Positions 9,652 to 18,674 are shown, counted from the stretch's first letter. The stretch is DNA of 64,000 bases from Butyrivibrio sp. NC2002 (GCF_000702265.1 NZ_JNKZ01000004.1:663457-727456); one strand, 5' to 3'. A program made the numbers and translations. Notes: a model not told the origin generated them from the sequence alone.

Positions 9652-9687
9652 TCCTTGGGGGTCCACCGTATGTGGATACCCTTAGGA
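9652..9687 (+). other. Hairpin in the leader of the EssC gene
   Basis: Between the surface-protein stop and the EssC start, bases pair as TCCT/AGGA (9652-9655 with 9684-9687), GGG/CCC, and GTCCAC/GTGGAT around a 5-nt loop (9667-9671). No T tract follows, so it is not a terminator. It could mark an mRNA processing site that separates surface-protein and ATPase expression, or a site for translational control. The role is inferred. Confidence 0.45.
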
Positions 9688-9723
9688 ACCATTATGAGGG
9701 GGATCATAAAATGGAGAATCTAA

Positions 9724-12700
9724 ATGAGTACTATTCTTACGATTTACAGTCATAACGCGTTCAAACGATTTCTGCTTCCGGCAATAAATAATTCGGATTA
9801 TTCCATATTATTGTCGGACAGATTGTTTGACATTGATACAAATATCGATCTTCGACTGGAGGTTGCAGACGACAACTGGTATTTTGCAAGCACAGACGAT
9901 TACGTTATAGAGCACGTTGACAGCAAAGAGGACTGCTATGAGAATCCCATACAGGATGGAACCTCTTCTGATCAAGGTGCTTATAAGCTATTAATAGACG
10001 GAAAACATATTATATCGATTATTGCACGAATAACCGATAATTATTTTTCTGAATATGAAATGTATAGTATCAAAGATCTGCCCACTCCAATAGATATAGG
10101 CAGAGAAAAAAGCTGCATGATAAGCTATGACTTTGCAGGAAAGAACCTTCTTTCTACAGATCATGCTCTTATATTCAAAAGCGGCGACAAAGTATTATTT
10201 AGGGATAATGAGACTGCAAACGGCTCATTTATCAACAACAGCCGTGTATTTGAGGATACAGAGCTTAAATTCGGTGACTGTATAGATATTTTTGGGCTTA
10301 GAATAGTATTTTTTGGAGACAAGATTTCCATAAATGTGATTGAGAGCGGAGCTGTCATAAATGAATCAGTGCTTCAAAAGATAGTAGTAGAAGCGCCTCC
10401 CATAGAGAAGGTCAACAAACAAAACCTGACAACTCTTTTTCACAGATCTCCCAGAAGAATAGCTCAGATAGATACTGAGCCTGTAAAAATAGATGATCCT
10501 CCGGAACCAAGAGATGAGGTAAAAGACAGAGGAATCCTGGCAGCTATAGGTGCAGCCATCGGTATGGCACTGCCTATGCTGATCGGTTGTACGTTTATGC
10601 TGTATGCATCCAGGGTATCCGGATTCAACAGAGGTCTTTTCATGTATGTAGGTCTTGTAACTGCGCTTTCTTCTGCAATTATAGGAACCATCAGATCTCT
10701 GACAGGCATGAAAAATGCCAAAAAAGAATACGAAGAATATGAACGTTTAAGAAATGAAAGATATGGTGCATATCTAAGTGAGCAGAGAGAAATAATAAAG
10801 GAAAAGTACAACAAAAATACAAATGCCATGCACGACAGGTATTACGGCGCTGCATACTGCTGTGCAATGAATGAGGAAAATCCTCTTCTTTGGAGCAGAA
10901 ATACGAAGCAGCCAGACTTTTTAAATGTAAGACTGGGGCTTGGTAATATTCCTTTCCAGGTAGAGATAGAGATACCGGATAAGAAATTCACCATGATCGA
11001 CAATGCACTTGTTGATATACCCGGAAATATAAAGAAAGAATTCTCAACGCTAAAAAACGTGCCGGTATGTATAGACCTCATAAAAGAGAAGCTTATCGGT
11101 GTTATAGGCGGAAGAAAAGCCCAGGGTGCTGCAGTAGTAGCAAGGGATATTATCGCCCAGATTGCTGCTAACAATTCATACACAGACGTAAAGATAGTTC
11201 TTATCTATGATGAAAAAAAGACAGGTCTTGGCAGAACATGGGATTTTGTAAGATGGCTTCCACATGTATGGAATGAGACTAAGTCATTTAGATACGTAGC
11301 TTCTAACAAAGAGGAAGCAAGTGACGTATTTTATGAAATAAATAAGCTTCTTAGACAGAGGCAGGAAAATGCTTCTTTTGGCTCAATGAACGAAAATGCA
11401 ATTCCGAAACCGTATTATGTAATGATACTTGCCAATCCGGAACTTATGGAGGGCGAGCTTATATCCAAGTACATACTTAACCCTGAGCCTGTTTACGGTA
11501 TGAGCACGATCATCCTTACAGAGAGATACGAGCAGCTTCCCAATGAATGTGAGATGATCGTTCAGAATGATGAAACCTATAACGGAATTTATCATATTTC
11601 AGACGACTACGAGCAGAGAACGGAAGTTGAGTTTGATGAGGTATCTACAGAAGATCTCGATACACTTGCATCCAACATCGCCAATGTAGAGGTCCAGGAA
11701 ATAGAAACCGGTGGTGATATAACAGATTCCATTACATTCTTTGAAATGTATGGAATAAACAAACTCGATGAACTCCACGTATTAAACAGATGGAAGAAGT
11801 GCAAAACCTATGAAACAATGAGAGCACTCGTTGGACAAAAATCAGGTGGAGCGCCCTGCTATCTTGATATCCATGAAAAATATCATGGACCTCACGGACT
11901 TGTAGCAGGTACTACAGGTTCAGGTAAATCAGAGACATTGCAGACCTACATACTCTCACTCGCTATTAACTTTTCACCAGATGATGTCGGATTCTTCATT
12001 ATCGACTATAAGGGTGGTGGTATGGCTAACCTATTTACCGACCTTCCTCACATGATCGGACAGATAAGTAACCTGTCAGGAAACCAGGTAAACAGAGCAC
12101 TTGTTTCAATTCAGAGTGAAAAAGACAGAAGAGAGACTCTCTTTAGAGACTATGGCGTAAAAGACATCAGAGATTATACAAAGCTGTATAAGAACTTTGA
12201 GGCAACGGTTCCGCTCCCGCATCTTATCATCGTAATCGATGAGTTTGCAGAAATGAAGATGGAAGAACCTGAATTCATTCAGGAAATCGTATCAGTATCT
12301 CGTGTCGGACGAAGCCTTGGTATACACCTTATAATGGCAACGCAGAAACCTGCGGGATCAGTAAGTGAAGATATATGGTCCAACTCCAGATTTAAGCTGT
12401 GTCTGCGAGTTCAGAGCAGACAGGATAGTATAGATATGTTAAGAAAGCCTGATGCTGCCTACCTTACAAGATCCGGACGAGCTTATCTTCAGGTCGGAAA
12501 TGACGAATTGTATGAGCAGTTTCAGTCAGGATTTAGTGGAGCTGTATACTACGAGGATGAAGGTGATTCAAGCCTTGATACAGCCAAAATGCTTGAAGTT
12601 ACGGGAACTTCTTCAATAGAGGGTAATCATACCCGTATGGCAAGGCAGAGAGAAAAGAAGCTTAAGTGGATAAAGCTTCTGGTTGATGTCATGATGGAAA

Positions 12701-14760
12701 TCTGCAATGAAAAGGGATACGAATTATCTACAATAACCAAAGCCCAGATAGATATCCTCATCGACAAGATGTTTAAGAAGCTTGCGGACATGAATGAGGA
12801 CTATCCGGTTTCAGACAGAAACAGAGAAAATCTTGGAACACTAATTGAGATAGCACAGACTACAGGTCCTGATGCTGAAAAGATAATCATTAAGGAAGCT
12901 GCAATAGGAAGTGCAAAGAAAAAGCTTCCTCAGCAGCCTGAACGAACACAGCTTGAAGCAGTTGTTGCATACCTTAAGGATCTTGCAGAGAAGAATGGCT
13001 ACAATCATGACTTTAGTCTGTTCCTTCCTTTGCTTCCTAAACGTATTACGCTTAGAGAATTACCGCAGAGAGTATTTAAGTGGGATGAAGAGAGCGTATT
13101 TAACGGTACAAGCTGGCCAAAGAGAGAAGAACTAAATATTGAAACAAGCATTGGTTTATATGATGATCCTGAAAACCAGAGACAGGATGTATTTAGCATA
13201 AACCTCTCAGAAACAGGTAACATCCTTGTATTTGGTGCTTCGACTACAGGTAAGACAACATTACTACAGACAATAATATATGGATTTGTAAACAGATATT
13301 CACCTGCAGAGATAAACATCTATGCCCTTGAGTTTAGTGCAAGAAAGCTCAGCCTTTTCGAGAACATGCCTAATGTGGGCGGTGTTATAAGAGACAGCGA
13401 TGACAACGATAAGATTGATAAATTCTTTATCATGCTGCATGGAATTTTAAAAGATAGAAAGCTCCTTCAGCAGGCACAGAAAAGGCCGGGACAGATTACA
13501 GTAGAAGACCTTCCGAGAATTGTAATATTCATAGACAACTTTGCTGCACTTAACAATAAAACCGGTGATAAATACCATTCATTTATCATGCAGCTTGTAA
13601 AAGAAGGCGTAGGTAACGGAATTTTCCTCATTGTTTCAGCTACAGGAACAGGAAGCAGCGAAATACCCAATTCGCTTGCTCAGAACTTTAAAACAACAAT
13701 CTGCTTAGAGCTCAATAACACCTATGACTACGGAAACTACATGCGAATGACAAGACTCCGCGTATTCCCTGAAAACGGAATCAAGGGAAGAGGTATCGGC
13801 TATGTTGACGACAGGATTCTGGAATTCCAGACGGCAATTGCTATTGACGGAGATGATGTCACAGTAGAGGAGAACATAGAGAAGCTCACAATGCAGATGA
13901 AAGCTGCCTGGGATGGCGAGTGTGCTATGCCTATTCCTGAGATACCCAAAGAACCTACATGGGATATATTTGAGAAGAACAGCAAGGTTAAGGAAATGAT
14001 AGCAAGTGACAGGCTCCTTCCTCTTGGATATGACGCAACTCTTGCAGTTCCGTTTGGAATCGACCTCTCAGAGATATATTCTCTTCTTATTGTCGGTGCT
14101 AAGAAGAAGGGTAAGACTAATGCACTTAAGATTGCAATGCGTTCTGCTAAGGCAAGAGGCGGAAGAGTTATCATAGTTGACTTTAAGAACCAGTTTACCG
14201 CTTTTGCACAGGAGATTGATGCAAGGAGAATAGCAACCGAGCAGGAATGGGCAACATTCCTTACAGATCTCCTTGTCAGCGACGTTGCACCAAGAAACAA
14301 GATGAAGGCACAGCTCATAGAAAAAGGAGCGGAGGAAAAAGAAATCTACGAGCATATGAAGGAATACGAGAGTATTTTCATCTTCGTGGACGATCTGCCG
14401 TTCTTTATCGACAAGATGATACATCCTGCAGAAGATGTGCCTAAGAACATCCTTCTGAACATGGAGATGATTGCAGATAAGGGTGCCCTTCACAACATTT
14501 ACTGGTTTGTTACCATCAATAAAGAAGATATTGCTCCTATCAGCTCTTATCCTCTTTACAGAATGTTTACGAGAGATAAGAAGGCAATTCACTTCGGCGG
14601 AAATGTACATACAACAACTCTGTCCAACCTAAGCTTTGATAATCAGGATAGAAGAAGTCTGGATATGGCAAAGCCTGTAGGAAGAGGAATGCTTTCAAGC
14701 GATATGGAATCAGATGTTAAAGAAATAATAGTGCCAATGATTAAAGGAAACAAAGGATGA
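9724..14760 (+). CDS. essC: EssC-type type VII secretion ATPase (FHA domain plus three FtsK/SpoIIIE domains)
   Basis: This is the motor of a type VII secretion system, 1678 residues long. The N-terminus has an FHA-like fold (about 1-110) and a clear FHA domain (about 120-205, DIGREKS, NGSFINN). Two membrane helices follow at about 270-295 and 303-325, and then three FtsK-like ATPase domains. D1 has Walker A GTTGSGKSE (about 729) and Walker B LIIVIDEF (about 833). D2 has GASTTGKTT (about 1171) with IVIFIDNF. D3 has GAKKKGKTN (about 1458) with IFIFVDDL. The proximal domain looks fully catalytic; D2 and D3 lack the Walker B glutamate (DN, DD). The start has GGAG seven bases upstream. A 14-codon out-of-frame ORF (9711-9755) with its own strong site overlaps the start. 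The stop overlaps the next gene (ATGA). Confidence 0.95.
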   Translation: MSTILTIYSHNAFKRFLLPAINNSDYSILLSDRLFDIDTNIDLRLEVADDNWYFASTDDYVIEHVDSKEDCYENPIQDGTSSDQGAYKLLIDGKHIISIIARITDNYFSEYEMYSIKDLPTPIDIGREKSCMISYDFAGKNLLSTDHALIFKSGDKVLFRDNETANGSFINNSRVFEDTELKFGDCIDIFGLRIVFFGDKISINVIESGAVINESVLQKIVVEAPPIEKVNKQNLTTLFHRSPRRIAQIDTEPVKIDDPPEPRDEVKDRGILAAIGAAIGMALPMLIGCTFMLYASRVSGFNRGLFMYVGLVTALSSAIIGTIRSLTGMKNAKKEYEEYERLRNERYGAYLSEQREIIKEKYNKNTNAMHDRYYGAAYCCAMNEENPLLWSRNTKQPDFLNVRLGLGNIPFQVEIEIPDKKFTMIDNALVDIPGNIKKEFSTLKNVPVCIDLIKEKLIGVIGGRKAQGAAVVARDIIAQIAANNSYTDVKIVLIYDEKKTGLGRTWDFVRWLPHVWNETKSFRYVASNKEEASDVFYEINKLLRQRQENASFGSMNENAIPKPYYVMILANPELMEGELISKYILNPEPVYGMSTIILTERYEQLPNECEMIVQNDETYNGIYHISDDYEQRTEVEFDEVSTEDLDTLASNIANVEVQEIETGGDITDSITFFEMYGINKLDELHVLNRWKKCKTYETMRALVGQKSGGAPCYLDIHEKYHGPHGLVAGTTGSGKSETLQTYILSLAINFSPDDVGFFIIDYKGGGMANLFTDLPHMIGQISNLSGNQVNRALVSIQSEKDRRETLFRDYGVKDIRDYTKLYKNFEATVPLPHLIIVIDEFAEMKMEEPEFIQEIVSVSRVGRSLGIHLIMATQKPAGSVSEDIWSNSRFKLCLRVQSRQDSIDMLRKPDAAYLTRSGRAYLQVGNDELYEQFQSGFSGAVYYEDEGDSSLDTAKMLEVTGTSSIEGNHTRMARQREKKLKWIKLLVDVMMEICNEKGYELSTITKAQIDILIDKMFKKLADMNEDYPVSDRNRENLGTLIEIAQTTGPDAEKIIIKEAAIGSAKKKLPQQPERTQLEAVVAYLKDLAEKNGYNHDFSLFLPLLPKRITLRELPQRVFKWDEESVFNGTSWPKREELNIETSIGLYDDPENQRQDVFSINLSETGNILVFGASTTGKTTLLQTIIYGFVNRYSPAEINIYALEFSARKLSLFENMPNVGGVIRDSDDNDKIDKFFIMLHGILKDRKLLQQAQKRPGQITVEDLPRIVIFIDNFAALNNKTGDKYHSFIMQLVKEGVGNGIFLIVSATGTGSSEIPNSLAQNFKTTICLELNNTYDYGNYMRMTRLRVFPENGIKGRGIGYVDDRILEFQTAIAIDGDDVTVEENIEKLTMQMKAAWDGECAMPIPEIPKEPTWDIFEKNSKVKEMIASDRLLPLGYDATLAVPFGIDLSEIYSLLIVGAKKKGKTNALKIAMRSAKARGGRVIIVDFKNQFTAFAQEIDARRIATEQEWATFLTDLLVSDVAPRNKMKAQLIEKGAEEKEIYEHMKEYESIFIFVDDLPFFIDKMIHPAEDVPKNILLNMEMIADKGALHNIYWFVTINKEDIAPISSYPLYRMFTRDKKAIHFGGNVHTTTLSNLSFDNQDRRSLDMAKPVGRGMLSSDMESDVKEIIVPMIKGNKG

Positions 14761-15461
14761 TTTCAGCACTTCTGTATGATAGAGAAGAAAAGGAATTAAA
14801 ATACATAGACACTGCTTTTAGAGATGCATTTGCAAAGCACTCTGAGGACACGCTTAAAACCTCAGTATGCTGTGACGAAGAGAAACTAAAAAAAGCTGTA
14901 AAAGAAACAGAGATAGTCGACATTAGTTTTTTGGAAGCAGTAGATGAGAGGGGAATAGATATAGCAGGCAAAGTCAGGAAGAAGTATCCTGACACTGCTA
15001 TGCTCCTTGTTGTGTCGGATACCATGAAACCCACTCAGTATATCAAGCCATCGATAATGGCATCCGCTCTTATTATGAGGCCACTTGATGAGGCGGATAC
15101 CAAAGAGACTATTACAGAGTTCATTCAGAGCGTGGTAAAAGCGGGCGAGAATGAAGGAGATTACTTATACGTAGATACTTTAGATGGAAAGATACGAATT
15201 CCTTTTGACAAAATCATCTATATAGAAGCAAGAGAAAAAAGGATTTTCATAAGACTTTCCAGAGAAGAATACGGAATAAAGGAAACTCTTGAAAATATTC
15301 TCGATAAGCTTCCTCCCAGATTTGCGAGGATTCACAGAAGCTTTATTGTAAATAAGGACAAAATAAAGATTTACAATAAAACGTCAAGGATAGCAGAGCT
15401 GGAAGGTGGTTTATCAATTCCGGTATCAAGATCGTTTAAGCAGGTGATGGATAACTTATGA
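14757..15461 (+). CDS. LytTR-domain transcription regulator with degenerate receiver domain
   Basis: The C-terminal half (about 135-234) is a canonical LytTR DNA-binding domain: IPFDKIIYIEA, FARIHRSFIVN and IPVSRSFK are all present. The N-terminal 120 residues have the length and secondary-structure pattern of a response-regulator receiver, but the usual phospho-Asp position is lost (VDISFLEAV) and the conserved Lys before Pro is Arg (MRPLD). Phosphorylation is therefore doubtful. There is no histidine kinase nearby. The ATG overlaps the EssC stop by four bases, so it is translated with the secretion motor. It most probably binds the 21-bp-period repeats at 3032, 16364 and 23192, which would make the island self-regulated. 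Confidence 0.9.
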   Translation: MISALLYDREEKELKYIDTAFRDAFAKHSEDTLKTSVCCDEEKLKKAVKETEIVDISFLEAVDERGIDIAGKVRKKYPDTAMLLVVSDTMKPTQYIKPSIMASALIMRPLDEADTKETITEFIQSVVKAGENEGDYLYVDTLDGKIRIPFDKIIYIEAREKRIFIRLSREEYGIKETLENILDKLPPRFARIHRSFIVNKDKIKIYNKTSRIAELEGGLSIPVSRSFKQVMDNL

Positions 15462-16123
15462 TGAAAGCAATTTATTTATCGGTAATGGAGATGAAAATTC
15501 TCCTATATAGGCGAAAAATACAGGGACTCATTATTTTTGATGAGCTTAATTCAAAGATAGATTCGCAGGAAGAAGTAAAGAAGGCAGTAGAGAAACTCGT
15601 GTTTGATAAATACCTTGTTCCCAGCGATGATGCATTTACTTTGAATGACGAGCTAAAAGAAGTATTCGATATATTGGAAAAAGCAAGGTACACCTTCAGG
15701 ATAAGGGCGATGCAGGATATGGAAAATGCAAGATGCCTTTATATGACAGATAATAAGAGCCTTCTTCTTAATATGGATAACAGAGGAACTTCTCTTATCA
15801 GGATAGAAACATTTGAGAATGAAGATGCAATAAGGTTTATCATGGACTCTGATTATATGCCCATAGCTTCGAAAAACGGAAATGATGGATATAACGAGGA
15901 AGAGCAATTTGACTTTTCAAAAGCATTTTATGAGAGCGACGCAAGACTTCTTGCAGAGCGCTACAAAAGAGGAGAGTCTAAACCGGATAGAGAGATTCTC
16001 GTAAAAGAAGGCGATATCAAAGATATCATATATATAAAGGAAAACGAAAAGATACGATCAGCTTTATATAATGAAGAGAACTTTGAAAAAGCATTTATGG
16101 AGGATAACGATGGTACTTGTTGA
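15458..16123 (+). CDS. Unknown soluble protein of the type VII operon
   Basis: This 221-residue protein has no signal peptide or membrane segment. The N-terminal 80 residues are Lys-rich and helical (YRRKIQGLIIFDELNSKI, then AVEKLVFDKYLVP), suggestive of a winged-helix fold. The rest is acidic with alternating strands. It overlaps the LytTR stop (ATGATG) and, at its end, overlaps the YukD start by 14 bases, so it is tightly coupled to the apparatus. In position it stands where EssB or EspG-like chaperones are found in other systems, but I see no membrane helix as in EssB and no recognisable EspG signature. The function is unknown. Confidence 0.75.
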   Translation: MMKAIYLSVMEMKILLYRRKIQGLIIFDELNSKIDSQEEVKKAVEKLVFDKYLVPSDDAFTLNDELKEVFDILEKARYTFRIRAMQDMENARCLYMTDNKSLLLNMDNRGTSLIRIETFENEDAIRFIMDSDYMPIASKNGNDGYNEEEQFDFSKAFYESDARLLAERYKRGESKPDREILVKEGDIKDIIYIKENEKIRSALYNEENFEKAFMEDNDGTC

Positions 16124-16358
16124 CTTGTATGTACCTGCTCTTGATAAGGATTACAATTTCAGCCTTAATGAAAATATCAGGATTGGATCTCTGATAGCAG
16201 AAATAACTGAGATGATAGAGCAGAAGGAACGAACGGCATTTGTAGGAAATGTAGGCGCTTTATCGCTATTTGACAGGGAAAAACAGCTTAAACTTCCTAA
16301 GGAAAATACCCTTAAAGAATGCTATGAAAAGAACGGAACAAAGCTGATTTTGATATAA
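16110..16358 (+). CDS. yukD: YukD/EsaB-like ubiquitin-fold protein of type VII secretion
   Basis: The 82-residue product has the YukD pattern: an initial VLVDLYVPAL strand, then NIRIGSLIAEI, an LSLFDREKQLKL segment and a C-terminal GTKLILI strand, all typical of the ubiquitin-like small cytosolic subunit that accompanies EssC in Firmicutes. I place the start at the ATG at 16110, since GGAGG lies seven bases upstream and the protein then begins as the family does. An upstream ATG at 16071 would add 13 residues with no ribosome site. It overlaps the preceding gene by 14 bases and is the last gene before the second LytTR-box promoter. Confidence 0.85.
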   Translation: MVLVDLYVPALDKDYNFSLNENIRIGSLIAEITEMIEQKERTAFVGNVGALSLFDREKQLKLPKENTLKECYEKNGTKLILI

Positions 16359-16363
16359 AAATT

Positions 16364-16420
16364 GCATTTCGTCCTCGATTTCGTGCATTTCGTCGCGATT
16401 TTGATAAAAACAAATATTAT
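16364..16420 (+). promoter_or_regulatory. LytTR-type direct repeats and -10 box of the WXG100 unit
   Basis: GCATTTCGT occurs at 16364-16372 and 16385-16393 (12-bp gap, 21-bp period), in the same context as at 3032 (CGTCCTC after the first copy, CGTCGC after the second). A -10-like TATTAT lies at 16415-16420, about 20 bp beyond the second repeat, with no recognisable -35. It separates the YukD gene from the WXG100 genes and would let the small secreted proteins be expressed above the machinery. Confidence 0.72.
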
Positions 16421-16454
16421 TGTGTTAATGTATATTCAGCGCAAGGGAGATGAG

Positions 16455-16841
16455 ATGTTTAAAGTAGATTCAGATGTATTAAGAAGATGCTCCACACAAC
16501 TAAATATTGACGCCGATGCGCTTTCAAATAAGGCAAAAGAGATTGATGCGGTATGTGATGCATTAAGCGCACTTTCCGGGATGGATATCGTTATTGAATC
16601 AATACGCATGATAAATGAATGCCTTAGAAAAGAAGTTGGATTTACAGAGAATCTCTCAGAGGCAGCCGAGAGGATAGCACATAAATACGAGCTGACTGAA
16701 GAGAGGATAGTCGAAGTGATCGAGAACTCGGGAAGAAATACCGGAGGCGGAAATGTCTCTCTTGGAAATTTTTCCGACAGAAGTAATATGAATAGTTCTG
16801 TAAATGAAACACTAAGTGATATTGACAGGTTGATTAAGTAA
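16455..16841 (+). CDS. WXG100-superfamily-like helical protein, stand-alone targeting module
   Basis: This 128-residue, mostly helical protein is followed by a Gly/Asn/Ser-rich tail (about 95-128). A longer frame opens at 16362 but it runs through the LytTR repeats; the ATG at 16455 has AGGGAG six bases upstream and is the likely start. The first 85 residues match the pattern of the N-terminus of the candidate effector at 21568-22671: FxxDxD near the start, a D-x-L around residue 35-40, CL around 55, and a KY ending the second helix. It lacks a WxG motif. It may be an adaptor or partner for effectors. This is inferred from the shared pattern. Confidence 0.7.
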   Translation: MFKVDSDVLRRCSTQLNIDADALSNKAKEIDAVCDALSALSGMDIVIESIRMINECLRKEVGFTENLSEAAERIAHKYELTEERIVEVIENSGRNTGGGNVSLGNFSDRSNMNSSVNETLSDIDRLIK

Positions 16842-16858
16842 AAAGCAGAGGTGGAAAA

Positions 16859-17158
16859 ATGGATGTAATTGCAAATGATCTTGCTAAGTTTGAACAGGAC
16901 ATAACTGATTACGATGGTTCCTTTACCAGACTCGACAGGGCTCAGCTTCAGCTTCTTGCTCATATGAATGAGCTGCAGAACATGTGGGAAGGCGAAGCAC
17001 ACGATCAGTTCATGGAAACATTCAGCAAAGATTATCAGAAAGTTGTTAATATGGTTGATTTCTTGAAAGAAGTACTTTCAGATTTGAATTTTGCTGATAA
17101 GGAATATACATCTTGTGAAAGCTCCGTTGAAAGTATTATAGAGAGCATGGATGTCTAA
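16859..17158 (+). CDS. WXG100 family protein
   Basis: The 99-residue protein has the helix-turn-helix layout of ESAT-6-like proteins, with WEG at about residue 42 in the turn and YTSCE near the end, fitting the YxxxD/E export signal. GAGGTGG precedes the ATG. It resembles the product of 17867-18160 in the WEG(E/D)A-x-D-x-F turn. Together with the neighbouring 107-residue protein it could form a heterodimer, as WXG100 pairs do. It is a likely substrate of the EssC motor. Confidence 0.88.
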   Translation: MDVIANDLAKFEQDITDYDGSFTRLDRAQLQLLAHMNELQNMWEGEAHDQFMETFSKDYQKVVNMVDFLKEVLSDLNFADKEYTSCESSVESIIESMDV

Positions 17159-17184
17159 AAATAAGATAAGGAGGAAGAGTTGAT

Positions 17185-17508
17185 ATGGCTTTTAGCTTAG
17201 CACTTGGAGTTACTCCTGAGAGTTTGAAATCAAAATCATCGGATGTAACAGCTGATATAGATGATATGAATAACGAAATACAGATTCTTATTTCAGAAGT
17301 TCAGGAAACAAGTCAGTACTGGCTTGGCGATGCAGGTACTGCCGAGAGAACAAAAATGGACGAAAACATAGATGCTTTGAACGCACTTATAACAAGGCTC
17401 AGAACTTATCCATCCAGGTTACTCACTATGGCAGGTATATACGAAAATGCAGAAAGCGACAACGTAACAACTGCAGCAGCTACTAAGACAGATATTGTGA
17501 TGTTTTGA
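17185..17508 (+). CDS. WXG100 family protein
   Basis: The 107-residue helical-hairpin protein has WLGDAG at the turn and a C-terminal YENAESDNV block holding the YxxxE export signal. It is a close relative of the protein at 18241-18567 (shared start MA-x-x-x-AL-x-VT, shared end DNV-x-x-A with DI). A strong AGGAGG lies ten bases ahead of the ATG. The alternation of WEG-type and YENAE-type members in this cluster suggests two pairs of partners created by duplication. Confidence 0.88.
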   Translation: MAFSLALGVTPESLKSKSSDVTADIDDMNNEIQILISEVQETSQYWLGDAGTAERTKMDENIDALNALITRLRTYPSRLLTMAGIYENAESDNVTTAAATKTDIVMF

Positions 17509-17531
17509 TCATATATGAATGGTGGACGAAG

Positions 17532-17834
17532 ATGAAGAGCGAATATGAAATCTACATGGACTTTAACAACGCCATGGATCAGGTTGGAAAACTCAGGAAA
17601 ATTTCAGGAGAGGTAGTTGGTATCGGAAATGATGATATCGGCGGAACAATTGATAATATCGAAACCAACTGGACTGGCGAAAATTCAGAAGCTTACGTTT
17701 CCAAAAGTAAAATTGTAAAAGGAAAGGTAGTAAGCACCGGAGGCGACATCGGTAAAGTCGCAGATACTATTGAAGCTATTGCTACAAGAATCAGAGACGC
17801 TGAACTTGAGGCATTAAGAATAGCAGAATCATAA
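17532..17834 (+). CDS. WXG100-like protein without C-terminal YxxxE
   Basis: The 100-residue protein has WTGENSEAY at the central turn between two amphipathic helices. I choose the ATG at 17532 (GGTGGA five bases upstream); an open frame from 17505 adds nine residues. Unlike its neighbours it has no tyrosine-based export signal near the C-terminus, and its first helix includes a Gly-rich GIGNDDIGG. It is probably a divergent WXG100 subunit that depends on a partner for export. Confidence 0.82.
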   Translation: MKSEYEIYMDFNNAMDQVGKLRKISGEVVGIGNDDIGGTIDNIETNWTGENSEAYVSKSKIVKGKVVSTGGDIGKVADTIEAIATRIRDAELEALRIAES

Positions 17835-17866
17835 ATATTTTTTCATATAATAGGAGGAAATGAAAA

Positions 17867-18160
17867 ATGTCAGAAATTTATGTACAGAGTTCAAACGCAC
17901 TTGAGCAGGTAATCAACGATCTGCAGGCTAAGAACAACGAATTCCATCAGTATGCAGACAACATCAGAAACGAGCACAAGACTCTTGTTACAAAGTGGGA
18001 AGGTGATGCAAGTGATGCATTCGAAGCAAACTTCCAGAAGGAAGAGCCCAACCTTACAAACTTTGAGGATGCTATCAACGAGTATATCGTAGCACTTAAA
18101 AAGATCCTTGGTGAGTACGAGCAGGCTGAAACACAGAACGTAAATATTGCTTCTAACTAA
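17867..18160 (+). CDS. WXG100 family protein
   Basis: The 97-residue ESAT-6-like protein has WEGDASDAF at the turn (about residue 44) and YEQAE near the C-terminus as export signal. A consensus AGGAGG site precedes it. Codon choice (AAC, TTC, CTT, AAG) is noticeably more biased than in the EssC gene, as expected for an abundant protein. It pairs in pattern with 16859-17158. Confidence 0.9.
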   Translation: MSEIYVQSSNALEQVINDLQAKNNEFHQYADNIRNEHKTLVTKWEGDASDAFEANFQKEEPNLTNFEDAINEYIVALKKILGEYEQAETQNVNIASN

Positions 18161-18240
18161 GAATCAACAAGTGAAATCATTATATGGGGAACTATATCAT
18201 AGATAGTGTATAGAGAAAAAAATAAAAGGAGAAAAATAAA

Positions 18241-18567
18241 ATGGCAATTTTAAAGGCATTAAAAGTAACAGACGTAGCTGACCTTCGCACAGAGGCTTCT
18301 AATTTTAGATCACATGCATCAGACGTACAGAAGAAGACACAGGAGATGCTTACACTTGTTGAGCAGACAAACAGTGTATGGAGAGGTGATGCAAGAACAA
18401 AGTATGCAACACAGTTCCAGGGTCTTCAGGATGATATGACAAGACTTTTCAAAACTTGCGATGAGTACGGCGAAGATCTTGAGAAGATCGCTACAAACTA
18501 CGAGAATGCAGAAAACGACAACGTACAGGCTGCAAACGCTTTAAAAGCTGATATTGCACTTGTATAA
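18241..18567 (+). CDS. WXG100 family protein
   Basis: The 108-residue protein has WRGDA at the turn, and its C-terminal YENAENDNVQAANALKADI contains the YxxxE export signal. It is the closest relative of 17185-17508. GGAG lies nine bases before the ATG, after an 80-bp spacer. A hairpin with a short T run follows at 18601-18626, so it may close the highly expressed part of the unit. Confidence 0.9.
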   Translation: MAILKALKVTDVADLRTEASNFRSHASDVQKKTQEMLTLVEQTNSVWRGDARTKYATQFQGLQDDMTRLFKTCDEYGEDLEKIATNYENAENDNVQAANALKADIALV

Positions 18568-18600
18568 TCATAAAACAAACCCAAGAAAAGATTTAGGTTT

Positions 18601-18626
18601 AAGCAGTGTCTTACGGCACTGCTTTT
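18601..18626 (+). terminator. Weak intrinsic terminator or attenuator after the WXG100 genes
   Basis: The stem AAGCAGTG/CACTGCTT (18601-18608 with 18617-18624) has an 8-nt loop and is followed only by TTTTG. The short T run suggests partial termination, lowering expression of the vWA-FHA and phosphatase genes relative to the WXG100 genes. Confidence 0.55.
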
Positions 18627-18674
18627 GCCGCGTTTACCGGAAAGTAACAAGGCAGTAGGATTTATGGAGTAAGT

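Noticed and set aside
14068..14610. 180-codon minus-strand ORF inside the EssC gene
   Set aside because: It is an antisense shadow of the third ATPase domain, with no ribosome site or family resemblance.
16362..16454. Longer start for the 128-residue targeting-module protein
   Set aside because: The extension translates the LytTR repeats (HFVLDFVHFVAI) and the promoter; AGGGAG fits the ATG at 16455 instead.
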